A DNA stretch of 10,945 bases from Vairimorpha apis BRL 01. Its lineage: Eukaryota > Microsporidia > Nosematidae. The position numbers and the translations under genes were made by a program. How positions within the stretch are numbered: position 1 is the first letter of the stretch; every line of letters starts with the position of its first letter. A model generated the notes under the pieces. That model ran no database searches. It was not told the origin of the DNA and saw only the letters and a program-made list of their open reading frames with translations. The DNA lies in contig KE647109.1 of the NCBI GenBank assembly GCA_000447185.1, positions 1 to 10,945 on the forward strand. The letters are read 5' to 3'. Below, one piece after another: positions 1-7,394 of the stretch.

Positions 1-1363
1 AAGTACTTGTTTTGACGTATTGTAAAATTTAAAAACTTAAATATAATTATTTAAAATTATTAATTTTTTAAGTTAATAAATTTTATATAAATAAATCTTG
101 TATTATTATAAAATTAGAAATTATTATGGAAATTTTTTTATAAAAAATTAAAAGTTTCTTTAATATATTAAGAATTCAAATTTTTGTAAATGTTAAAATT
201 TAGCAATTTTAATATACTCTTCTTTAATTAATTTTTTTCTTAAAAAATTAGATAAATTTATTGTAAAATTTTTGACATATCACATCTAAAAAAAATAAAT
301 TTATTTTCACTACTACAAAAAAATATAATTTAAGCTGTAATAAAAATGTATTAAATATATAAACATAAATATATTTTCTGTTGGTTATTTGTAATTATAT
401 TATTTTATTTTATAGTTTTGTAAAATAAATTTTTTTATAATTTAAAACTTCTAAAAAATTTAAAATAATTGTTAATTTTTTTAGAATAACAACAAAAAAA
501 ATTAAAATAGTTTCATAAAATCTTAATATTTTATTATATAATTTTAAGAATGATAATTTAAAAAAGACAATAAACTAAAAAGTTTTAATGTATTTAAGTA
601 TTTAAGTATTTTAAACAGTAAACATTAATTATAACTTTTACGATTTCAATATAAAAAATTTTAAATATTTAATTGCATTTTCAAAGTATTTTTACAAAAT
701 GTATAAAAAACTTTTATATTTTAAAATATTTATTTAAGTTATTTTTATTTAATAACAATCTTTGAAATGATAAAAAATTTTATTAATAACTAAAGTGCAA
801 AAATTTGTAAAATATATATCTACATTGTAACTTTAATCTTTTTATTAATAAAAACAAAAAAAAATATATTTTATATAATTTATTATATAAAGAAGTATAT
901 TAAAAATATGTTTAAAATGTTTAATATTGAAAGCAAATATATATTAATCTTATTTTTTGAACTAGTTTTAAATATTCATACAATAAATGGTGTTATTATT
1001 TCTATCTTAATTTTTTATATTTTTGAATTACTAAAACTTACCTTAAATTATGTCATATTATTAACATATTATGTACAAAAATATTTTTTTATAATTTTGT
1101 AATAATTTTTAAATTAAATATCATTATTATAAATGTATATATTTATGCTCTTAATATGTTAAAGATGAAATATTGTAATTATAAAGTATCATTTAATTTA
1201 CTTAATTCAATAATAATTAAATGTTTATATATTTTTAATTTTTTTGATATAAATTTTTTTTAATTTAAATTTGAATTTAATTTGTTTTAGTATAATTAAT
1301 ATATAAAAATGAAAGTAACAAATAATTATATTTACATTAAAATTTTAATTTATTTATAAAATT
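1..1363. other. AT-rich region without a convincing gene
   Basis: This stretch is almost entirely A and T, and I see no gene I would defend. A 64-codon open frame on the + strand at 908-1102 encodes a very hydrophobic peptide rich in I, L, F and Y. In DNA of this composition that is what a chance frame on a T-rich strand looks like, and it has no CCC motif before its ATG. A small 8-base tandem repeat lies at 591-611. The right end (about 1103-1363) is the 3' flank of the zinc-finger gene that follows on the minus strand. Confidence 0.6.
591..611. repeat. Short tandem repeat, 8-base unit TATTTAAG
   Basis: The unit TATTTAAG occurs twice in a row, followed by a partial third unit (TATTT). It lies in non-coding DNA and is probably replication slippage in low-complexity sequence. 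No function is implied. Confidence 0.6.
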
Positions 1364-2228
1364 TTATATAAAATGATATCTTTTGTCATGAAATTCTTCA
1401 ATTTCTTTAAAAGAAATATCTAAACCATGCTTTAAATAATAATGCTTTCTTATTGCATGTTTACATACAAAAATTTTATTACAGTTTTTAATATGACAAA
1501 CATAAGGTTTCATTTCACGCAAAAATTCTTCGTTTTGACTTGATATCTCACGAAATCTACAATGATATCTTAATACACCAGTTGAAGTAAAACTTCTACT
1601 AATATCAAGTCTAAAACAATTATATGATATCTCTGATGTTTTTTTTCTGATGATATTTCATTTGATATAATATTTTGTTTTCTTGACTATTCGGTTTTTT
1701 CTCAAAAAAATTATAATTTTTATATGGCTGATGATGTTGTGCAATTGAGTGATTTATTGGTCCATTGTTACTAAAATCTTGTTTGTTTCTACTATTATAA
1801 TAATTTAAAGCTATTTGATTTCTTCTGTACTGATCTACTTGCATTTTAACTTTATCGCAAGGATTTTCATTATTTAATTGAGGAACGTTTAAGTTACTTA
1901 AGCTTTTTTCATTGACATCATTTATCCTATACTTTTTGCTATAAAGATCTGATGCATTTGAATTTGTGCTAATTTTCTTAACATAAAATTTTTCTTTACC
2001 ATTATTTTTAATAGACTTTTTCATATTATTATTCAATGGCTTATTATTTTTTGCTTTATAAACTACTTTTTGATTTAAATTATATAAACTAGGATATAGT
2101 ATATACACTTTATATATTAAGCCATAAATACTTAAAAACTTTTGAATATCTGACTCGTTGTAAGATTTAAATGTTTCAGGAAATTTCTTTTTACATTGTT
2201 TTAGTAGTTCTTTACAATATTCAAACAT
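1364..2228 (-). CDS. C2H2 zinc-finger protein, frame broken once at an A8 run
   Basis: Unnamed protein, probably nucleic-acid binding. The first frame (2228 down to 1620) gives 202 residues and stops soon after an A8 run (T8 at 1639-1646 on the + strand). Reading that run one base shorter continues without a stop to 1364-1366, for about 287 residues. The shifted tail contains a clear C2H2 finger: C244-x4-C249-x12-H262-x4-H267, in the segment beginning YVCHIKNC. About 40 residues earlier is a finger-like segment (C204, F213, L219, H222) lacking the usual second Cys, which resembles the layout of split-finger proteins such as Sfp1. The middle (about 60-195) is Asn/Lys/Ser-rich and probably disordered. 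The start is supported by CCC seven bases before the ATG. That it is a transcription factor is inference. The break may be assembly error or a real mutation. Confidence 0.75.
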
Positions 2229-2234
2229 AATTAT

Positions 2235-2237
2235 GGG
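2235..2237 (-). promoter_or_regulatory. CCC start-proximal motif of the zinc-finger gene
   Basis: On the minus strand the leader reads AACCCATAATT followed by the ATG, with six bases between CCC and the start codon. C is very rare in the surrounding non-coding DNA, so the triplet stands out. A TA-repeat at about 2253-2264 lies a little further upstream and could act as a TATA-like element, though such runs are common here. Confidence 0.5.
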
Positions 2238-3233
2238 TTAAACTTGTTGACTGTATATATATATTAGTTTAATTAAATTTATGATAAAATATTAATTAAT
2301 TTCAAGATAAAAAAGTTAATTTTTATGCACTTGAAAATGTAACAATGCTTATAAATTTAAATGTTTTTAATTTAAATTTAATTTAACATGTATAAAAATA
2401 GTGAAATGCAAAATTTGTAAAATTAATAAGCTTATTATATCTATAAAAAATGTAAAATATTTTATTTTTTGACAGCATTCAATTTATAGCATAATTAATG
2501 ATAAATAAAATTTAATCGAAAATCAAAGTTTGAAATTTTGATTTTTTCAATATGTTTTTCGAATTATTAAAAAAATATAAGATATTTGTAAAAAATTTGT
2601 GAATTTAGATTTTATAAAATTTAAAATTTAAATTAGAAAAATTATATTTATATTTAATTACTAGACATTATTATGTTATATTTTAGTATATTACAATTAA
2701 TAAATAAAATTTAAATTTAAAATTTTATTTTTATGCTTAATTTAAATTCTTAAAATTTGAATTTTATATTTAATGATATTGCACATTAAAAAAATACATA
2801 AATAAATTTTATTGAAACAATTTTATTTACATAACATTAATAATTTAAAATTTTAAAAAGCATTACTTACTTAAAATATTTACTCACAAAACTTTATATA
2901 TGTATTTTAATATGTAAATTAATATATTTTTAAAGTCTGTAAAATAAACTTGTATAATTTTTTATTTATTTAATAAAAATAATCGAAAATATGTAACAAA
3001 AAAAATTTTTATTTGTGTTAATTTTTGTTATTACTAGTCCTGTATTTGATTATATTTAATAGTTTTTTTTTCGTTATATTATAAATATTTTTTAAAAAAA
3101 ACTTTATTGTAAAATTATATTTTGAACTACTTTAAAATTGTTTTTTAAATCATAAATATAGATTATTTTTTAATATTATATGTATTTTAAAATTTCATAT
3201 AAATTATTTAAAATTTTTTATAAAAATTAAAGT
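2238..3233. other. AT-rich region without a gene
   Basis: I found no open frame with non-random composition on either strand, no RNA gene and no extended repeat. Several runs of the aaatttaaattt type (for example around 2700-2760) form short inverted repeats, but these are expected in DNA of this composition. The left end is the upstream region of the zinc-finger gene. The right end abuts the left target-site repeat of a retroelement fragment. Confidence 0.6.
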
Positions 3234-3249
3234 ATTACAAATACTTATA
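3234..3249 (+). repeat. Left target-site duplication of retroelement fragment 1
   Basis: The 16-base sequence ATTACAAATACTTATA is repeated exactly at 3658-3673. The first recognisable codons of the retroelement begin at 3250, directly after it, so the repeat marks the 5' junction. Confidence 0.85.
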
Positions 3250-3588
3250 TTAATCGTTGAAGTTAGAATAACCAGTTTCAATAGCTTACGAGCTGTAAAA
3301 TTAAAAAAAGCATAAATATGATCTGCTTGCTAATCATTGTGGAGCAATGCATGGATATAAAACAAAAATTATACCACATGTTTTGCATGGGAGGAAATAA
3401 TAACAACTTTCCACAAACAATATAGGAATGTGCTAAATATTGACAGCCGAACACAGGCATACGTACAAGCCAGAGTGCTTAAGATGACCCTAGAGTGTCT
3501 CTCTATGGAAGCCCAAAGAGGCAAGTATATTACGGAAGGTGAAAAGGAGGTTAATGAGTTAGAAAATTTGGAATCACATACATGCTAA
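3250..3588 (+). pseudogene. Remnant of retroelement polyprotein C-terminus, two frameshifts
   Basis: Three frame segments join into one protein-like stretch. Codons 3250-3312 give a piece containing VEVRITS. After a one-base shift, 3314-3382 begins KYDLLANHCGAMHG and ends TKIIPHV. After another shift, 3385-3588 contains AWEEIITTFHKQYRN, then AYVQARVLKMTLE, and ends at TAA 3586-3588. The two shifts cancel, as if one base was gained near 3313 and one lost in the TTTT near 3384. There are no other internal stops. The third segment aligns residue by residue with the frame at 5103-5360. The early acidic VEV segment is where I would expect the end of a restriction-like endonuclease core; this is inferred. 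It encodes no working protein. Confidence 0.75.
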
Positions 3589-3657
3589 AGTCGCCCTATA
3601 TCTACTTGTGACAATATATAAATTATTGAAAAACACTATACCATAATAAATATTTTC
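3250..3657 (+). mobile_element. 5'-truncated non-LTR retroelement fragment 1
   Basis: About 408 bases, bounded by a perfect 16-bp direct repeat and visibly richer in G and C than its surroundings. It carries only the C-terminal end of a polyprotein plus a roughly 70-base 3' tail. A 5'-truncated insert with a target-site duplication is the typical product of target-primed reverse transcription by LINE-like elements. No reverse transcriptase domain is left. Naming it as a microsporidian element with a restriction-like endonuclease, similar to R2-type elements, rests on my memory of the family and on the E-V-x-I-T segment near the start. The direct repeat and the second copy at 5104-5410 are visible in the sequence. 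The insert is dead. Confidence 0.75.
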
Positions 3658-3673
3658 ATTACAAATACTTATA
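3658..3673 (+). repeat. Right target-site duplication of retroelement fragment 1
   Basis: Exact second copy of the 16-base repeat at 3234-3249. The match ends on both sides, so 16 bases is its full length. It defines the 3' junction of the insert, which ends without a long poly(A) tail. Confidence 0.85.
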
Positions 3674-4183
3674 ATTTAAATATGTAATCTAAAATTTTTA
3701 ATACTTACATTAAATATATGAATTTTACTTTATGACATTTATGAAGTTTTGATTAATATAATTTTAGTATACTTAAAATTATTAAAAGATAAATTTAAGT
3801 GTTATTAAAATTTATATTCAGAAAAATTCTACTTATACAATACTAAATTTATAATATTTTTACTTATAAAAAATTATTAATTTTATAGTTAAGAAAGTAA
3901 TTTAATAATATAAATTAATATACATTATGTGTAGGTTATAAAAATTAATACTTTATATTAATTATTTGTAATAATTATTAATTTTAAATACGTATTTTTT
4001 TCTAACTTTTTTTAATTAAAATATAGTTTAAACTAAATTTAAAATATATTGAAAAAAAATCTTTTTAAAGTATTTATTATTTAAATATATTTATGCCATT
4101 AAAAATTCTTCTTTAATATATTTATGTAAATAATAATTATGAAATTTTGATAAAAGTTATTTATAATTAAAAAATAATATAAT
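3674..4183. other. AT-rich region without a gene
   Basis: About 510 bases of nearly pure A/T. I see no open frame with protein-like composition, no RNA gene and no clear repeat. Confidence 0.6.
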
Positions 4184-4342
4184 TTATTCAAAGATCTTTT
4201 TAAAATCTTTTAATTTTAGTAATCCAGAGACAGCTTCTCTGACATTTTTATCTTTACATCGTTCAAACATGAAAAATTGAAGTTTTCTTTTTCTCATATT
4301 GTATTTATATATATTATAATTTATATTTTTTTCTTCTTTCAT
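4184..4342 (-). CDS. Possible small protein of 52 residues, unrecognised
   Basis: The frame runs from ATG (4342) to TAA and encodes 52 residues. The protein is basic and mixed in composition: a K/N/Y-rich start, then MRKRKLQFFMFERC (about residues 16-29), then NVREAVSGLLKLKDFKKIF to the end, which looks like an amphipathic helix. Three things favour a real gene. The codons include GTC, GCT, CTT and GGA and are clearly less AT-rich than the flanks. The peptide is not the I/L/F/Y or K/N mixture expected from random AT-rich DNA. A CCC motif lies 16 bases before the start. Against it, frames of about 50 codons arise by chance in such DNA. I do not recognise a family, and no membrane segment or Cys cluster is present. 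Confidence 0.5.
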   Translation of the reverse strand: MKEEKNINYNIYKYNMRKRKLQFFMFERCKDKNVREAVSGLLKLKDFKKIFE

Positions 4343-4357
4343 AATATTTTGATATTA

Positions 4358-4360
4358 GGG
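4358..4360 (-). promoter_or_regulatory. CCC motif upstream of the 52-residue frame
   Basis: The minus strand reads TTATCCCTAATATC, then the ATG of the small frame 15 bases after the CCC. This is further away than at the other genes, so support is weaker. Confidence 0.35.
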
Positions 4361-5088
4361 ATAATTCATTTAAATAATTTTTTAATTAAATATGTCATAT
4401 AAAAAAATTTAGTAATTAATCTAAAAATGAATCAATATTTTTGATAATAATATTTTGTAATAGAATTTTTTTTGAATTGTCCATATATGATTTTACATTT
4501 TATAAAAAAATTTTAAATAATATATGTTAAAATGTATCAACATCAATAGATGTAATTAATATTTATTTTAAAAAAATAATTAGAATATTTTATAATATCT
4601 TTTATAAAATTAATTTAACCCTTCATATTTCAATTATTTTTTTTATAACTTTTTTATAATATTTAAAAAAATTACTCTTTATTTTTGTAAATTTTTATTT
4701 TAAAAAAATAAAATTATACCAATTTTATATGGTTATTCTTTTTTTAGATCTTTCTTTTTTTCATTTTCGATCGTAAATGAATATTTTTGACATTTTATTA
4801 AATATTTAAAAATTACTAAAGTATAAATTGCATTTAAAATTCGTCTTTAAAATATATTTGTTATATTAAAAATTAATTTTATCTTAATATTTCTTAAAAT
4901 ATTTCTTTTATATCATCATAAATATTAATAATTAAATTTTACTTAGATATTTATATATAAAAATCTTAAAAGAAAATCAAATGTAGTATCTTTTTAAAAT
5001 CGAAAAAAAATTTTACTTTTTATTTTTGAATAATTTCTTATAAACAATTTCGTATATAAATATTACGAAAAATAAAAAAATTAATATT
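4361..5088. other. AT-rich region without a gene
   Basis: I see no convincing gene. A TTAACCC at about 4616-4622 on the + strand resembles the start-proximal CCC motif, but no ATG follows within 20 bases. The stretch at 4735-4790 has a few more C and G bases without a usable frame. Confidence 0.55.
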
Positions 5089-5103
5089 TTTGTTTGTAAT
5101 GTT
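5089..5103 (+). repeat. Left putative target-site duplication of retroelement fragment 2
   Basis: TTTGTTTGTAATGTT matches 5411-5425 in 14 of 15 positions (A versus G at the tenth base). It lies exactly at the 5' edge of the recognisable retroelement sequence, which starts with the TGT AAA ACT codons at 5103. One T is shared by the repeat and the element, so the junction is ambiguous by a base or two. Confidence 0.65.
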
Positions 5104-5360
5104 GTAAAACTAAAATTATACCATATATCATAACATGGGAAGGTGTGGTGACTAAATACCACAAGAAGTACTTACAGCAATTGCAAATAAGTCAAAATAT
5201 AGAGGCATACGTTCAATCAAGGGTATTGAACAAAACTCTAGAAACTTTATCTTTTGAACAACGTAGAAGTATTGAAGACGGTCTAGATAAAGAGTACATT
5301 TTAATGTGTGCTGTAGAAAACTTGTCAAATCTTGCCATACAAGAAGTGAAGATGAAGTAA
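5103..5360 (+). pseudogene. C-terminal 85 codons of retroelement polyprotein, frame open
   Basis: The frame is open from the 5' junction to TAA at 5358-5360. Its order is CKTKIIPYIITWEG, then VVTKYHKKYLQQLQ, then NIEAYVQSRVLNKTLE, then SFEQRRSIEDG and a short acidic tail. It matches fragment 1 at P-[HY]-[VI]-x-[AT]-W-E, HK-x-Y and AYVQ-[AS]-RVL-x-x-TLE-x-LS. No natural ATG opens it; a GTG at 5145 could be mistaken for a start. This is the part of the polyprotein after the presumed restriction-like endonuclease, so it has no catalytic residues. It has no frameshift, so it may be the younger of the two insertions, although its flanking repeat has one mismatch. Confidence 0.75.
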
Positions 5361-5410
5361 GACAAACAAATAATTTCATAATATAATGAGCCCAGTAAAT
5401 AAACATGTTA
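5104..5410 (+). mobile_element. 5'-truncated non-LTR retroelement fragment 2
   Basis: About 307 bases, same orientation and family as the fragment at 3250-3657 but truncated some 100 bases further downstream. It carries the last 85 codons of the polyprotein and a 50-base 3' tail, flanked by a 15-bp near-perfect direct repeat. The two fragments share nucleotide identity at AAAATTATACCA and CATGGGA and protein-level similarity through the YVQ-RVL segment. Their 3' tails do not obviously match, so they probably come from different sub-lineages or are old. Base composition is richer in G and C than the flanks. Confidence 0.7.
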
Positions 5411-5419
5411 TTTGTTTGT
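5362..5419 (+). repeat. 12-bp perfect inverted repeat at the retroelement 3' end
   Basis: ACAAACAAATAA (5362-5373) and its exact reverse complement TTATTTGTTTGT (5408-5419) could form a 12-bp stem with a 34-base loop. The left arm starts just after the stop codon; the right arm straddles the 3' junction and runs into the right flanking repeat. It could be chance, or it could reflect how the 3' end met its target. Confidence 0.55.
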
Positions 5420-5425
5420 GATGTT
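5411..5425 (+). repeat. Right putative target-site duplication of retroelement fragment 2
   Basis: TTTGTTTGTGATGTT repeats 5089-5103 with one mismatch and marks the 3' junction of the second fragment. Confidence 0.65.
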
Positions 5426-5609
5426 AAATACATAAATGCAAAAAAAAATTAAATATAATCATTATTTTATTTTATATAAATTTTATATGTAAGTGTTATA
5501 GATTTTAAAAACATTCAAAAATGTCTTTTATTATAATTTTGCAAATTTTACAAATTATAATTATATTAATTAAATCATTGATTGTTGATCATTTTATAAA
5601 AAAATTTAT

Positions 5610-5615
5610 TTAACC
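5610..5615 (+). promoter_or_regulatory. TTAACC start-proximal motif
   Basis: TTAACC abuts the ATG of the 425-residue gene. It has two C bases instead of three, but resembles the TTAACCC leader of the zinc-finger gene, so it may be a weak form of the same signal. Confidence 0.35.
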
Positions 5616-6893
5616 ATGTTTAATTTTAAAATTTTTATGTTTTATTATTTTTATATCATGTCATTGAAATATTTTATAAATAATGTTCTTTGTAGTGTAT
5701 TAGAATTTGAAAACAATAATCAATTTAATTTAACAGAAAGAAAAATTTTATCTAAATTTGAAAGAGATATTACTCCATTTTTTAGTTTAACTTCATATTT
5801 TATTTGTCCTATCAATCCTGAGATTTGTTATATGTTTATTGAAAATATTATTTCTAAACAAATCAATCATTATACAATAACGTTTAAAAAAATATCTTCT
5901 TGGGATAGTTTAAAAAGAAAATTGCTTTTTCAAGAAAATAATTTAAATATTATTTTTGAAAGTTGTATAAATAATAATTTGTTAAAAATTAACGAATTTG
6001 AAAACTTAAAAGTTTTTATATGTGAGAAGGGATCTTTAAAATGTTTTGAACTTGTTAAATTTATGATAAGTAAATTTACAAATATCGTATGTAAAATAAA
6101 TTTTCCACTTTTAAAAACTTTTACATATAAGAATAATAAACCAAAAAAGTATTTTTATAGGAAAAAGTACCCTTTTAAAAATATTATAAATGATTTTTTA
6201 TCAATATGTGTAAATTTAAGAAGTTCAAGAAAAAAAATTGTTTATGTAAAAAACGATGATTATATGTATTATAAAAATGTACAAGAAATTGAAAAATATG
6301 CTAAATATAATTCCATTTTTTTTAAAAATTTCATTCAAATTACATTTGAGAGCAAAAACAGAGTTTTAAGCAGTTTAACACAAGATCTGTTTAATTTTTG
6401 TGAAATTAAAGGAATTTTAAATGAACATATGCTTAATTATTTATTTTTTAAAGTAAAAAATATAAAAAACAAGTTAACTCAATATACTTTATTTATTAGC
6501 TGTTGTAATGTTTTTCGTTTTAGAAATGAAAAAACAAAAATAATGGTAGTATTAAAAATTTTAATATTTATTTGGGTATATTTAGATTTCGGAAAAGAAG
6601 ATATAAACAATGTTAATACTATATTTCTATTATATCAAATTTCTAAAATTGGTAAAATAATCTATTATAGTTATGAAAATATCGATGAAATGTGTACATT
6701 ATATCAACCTCATTCTGTAATGATGAAATTGTTAATAATAAAACGATATTTATTTATATATGTCAATTGCAGTGAGAGATTATATAAAAACTGTACACTA
6801 TTATTATTAGAAGAGAAGTATTTTGAGAGTATATGGTTGATAACTCAATGTTGTATAAAAACAAAATATGTACTTTTTGATTTGAATTTTTAA
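5616..6893 (+). CDS. Unrecognised 425-residue protein
   Basis: The only long uninterrupted gene in the window. I do not recognise a family. The start is supported by TTAACC directly before the ATG, close to the CCC signal at other genes; Met8 and Met15 are later options. The first 24 residues are aromatic and hydrophobic (FYYFYIM at 9-15) and could be a signal peptide or anchor, but the string is less clean than a classical one. A second hydrophobic run lies at 308-323 (KIMVVLKILIFIW). Basic clusters occur at 174-184 and 202-207. Cysteines are frequent, with pairs at 296-297 and 412-413, but they form no recognisable zinc motif. Composition is Lys/Asn/Ile/Phe-rich, as AT pressure dictates. 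It is not a random frame: 1,275 bases without a stop cannot be chance at this AT content. It may be a lineage-specific protein. Confidence 0.9.
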   Translation: MFNFKIFMFYYFYIMSLKYFINNVLCSVLEFENNNQFNLTERKILSKFERDITPFFSLTSYFICPINPEICYMFIENIISKQINHYTITFKKISSWDSLKRKLLFQENNLNIIFESCINNNLLKINEFENLKVFICEKGSLKCFELVKFMISKFTNIVCKINFPLLKTFTYKNNKPKKYFYRKKYPFKNIINDFLSICVNLRSSRKKIVYVKNDDYMYYKNVQEIEKYAKYNSIFFKNFIQITFESKNRVLSSLTQDLFNFCEIKGILNEHMLNYLFFKVKNIKNKLTQYTLFISCCNVFRFRNEKTKIMVVLKILIFIWVYLDFGKEDINNVNTIFLLYQISKIGKIIYYSYENIDEMCTLYQPHSVMMKLLIIKRYLFIYVNCSERLYKNCTLLLLEEKYFESIWLITQCCIKTKYVLFDLNF

Positions 6894-7274
6894 TTTTTTG
6901 AATTTAGGTTATTATATATATAATTTAATTATTTAACGATTATATTCAAAGTTTTGTTTTAAATAAAAACTATAATTATGTATTTTTAATTCATCATTGT
7001 TTATAAATAAATAAAAATTTAATATCACTAAAAAGATATTTTAACAAAAGATTAATTTAAAAAACTTATTTAAATTGTATTTAAAAAATATATAAAATAT
7101 CTTAATAATATTAAAACAATGCAGTTATCATTAATTGTGAGATAATTATAATTGTTAAAGAAAACTACCAATTTGTTTATAAAAATTATTGCAACATATA
7201 TATAATTGTGGTAAATATTACCATTTTTTGATTTTAAGATTTGTTTGTATTTTAATTTATAAATTTTATAAATC
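6894..7274. other. AT-rich region, 3' flank of the orphan gene
   Basis: No gene that I can support. The minus-strand frame at 7070-7288 encodes a 72-residue I/Y/N/L-rich peptide; at this AT content a frame of that length is expected about once by chance in 11 kb. AATAAA-like strings occur after the stop codon (for example AATAAATAAA near 7005), but they are too common here to identify a poly(A) site. Confidence 0.55.
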
Positions 7275-7394
7275 ATGCAATTTATCATTGATTTATTTAT
7301 AGAATTAAAAAAAATAAATCTAGGATTTACTCATGAAATAGAACATAATAAGACGATAAAAAATAACGATAAAATAAATAAAAAAATATACTAA
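7275..7394 (+). CDS. Marginal small ORF of 39 residues
   Basis: The frame runs from ATG to TAA and gives a mixed-composition peptide: MQFIIDLFIELKKINLGF, then THEIEHNKTIKNNDKINKK. The DNA from 7310 to 7440 contains slightly more C and G than its surroundings. An A7 run lies at the end of the frame; one extra A would add a short acidic end containing TLELEST. There is no CCC motif, and 39 codons can be chance. It could be the start of a decayed gene. Confidence 0.2.
   Translation: MQFIIDLFIELKKINLGFTHEIEHNKTIKNNDKINKKIY

Noticed and set aside
908..1102. 64-codon + strand frame for a hydrophobic peptide
   Set aside because: At roughly 85% A/T, one or two frames this long are expected by chance in 11 kb. 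The I/L/F/Y-rich composition is what a T-rich strand gives, and there is no CCC before the ATG.
2700..2760. Short inverted repeats of aaatttaaattt type as terminators or hairpins
   Set aside because: Such pairs arise everywhere in nearly pure A/T sequence and are not tied to gene ends here.
3278..3460. 60-codon minus-strand frame
   Set aside because: It is antisense to the retroelement remnant, whose + strand frames match the second copy and a known family pattern.
3250..3657. Fragment 1 as an LTR retrotransposon or DNA transposon
   Set aside because: There are no terminal repeats within the element. The 16-base flanking repeat is longer than the usual 4-6 bases for LTR elements, and the abrupt mid-protein start fits 5' truncation of a non-LTR element.
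4616..4622. TTAACCC on the + strand as a gene start signal
   Set aside because: No ATG follows within about 20 bases and no protein-like frame begins nearby.
5145..5360. Reading the GTG at 5145 as the start of an independent 71-residue gene
   Set aside because: The frame continues upstream to 5103 with conserved residues of the same family, so this is the truncated tail of a longer protein, not a gene start.
5152..5433. 93-codon minus-strand frame
   Set aside because: It is the reverse of the open retroelement frame at 5103-5360; the similarity between the two copies lies in the + strand translation.
7070..7288. 72-codon minus-strand frame, I/Y/N-rich
   Set aside because: Its length and composition fit chance in this DNA, it has no start motif, and it resembles no family I know.
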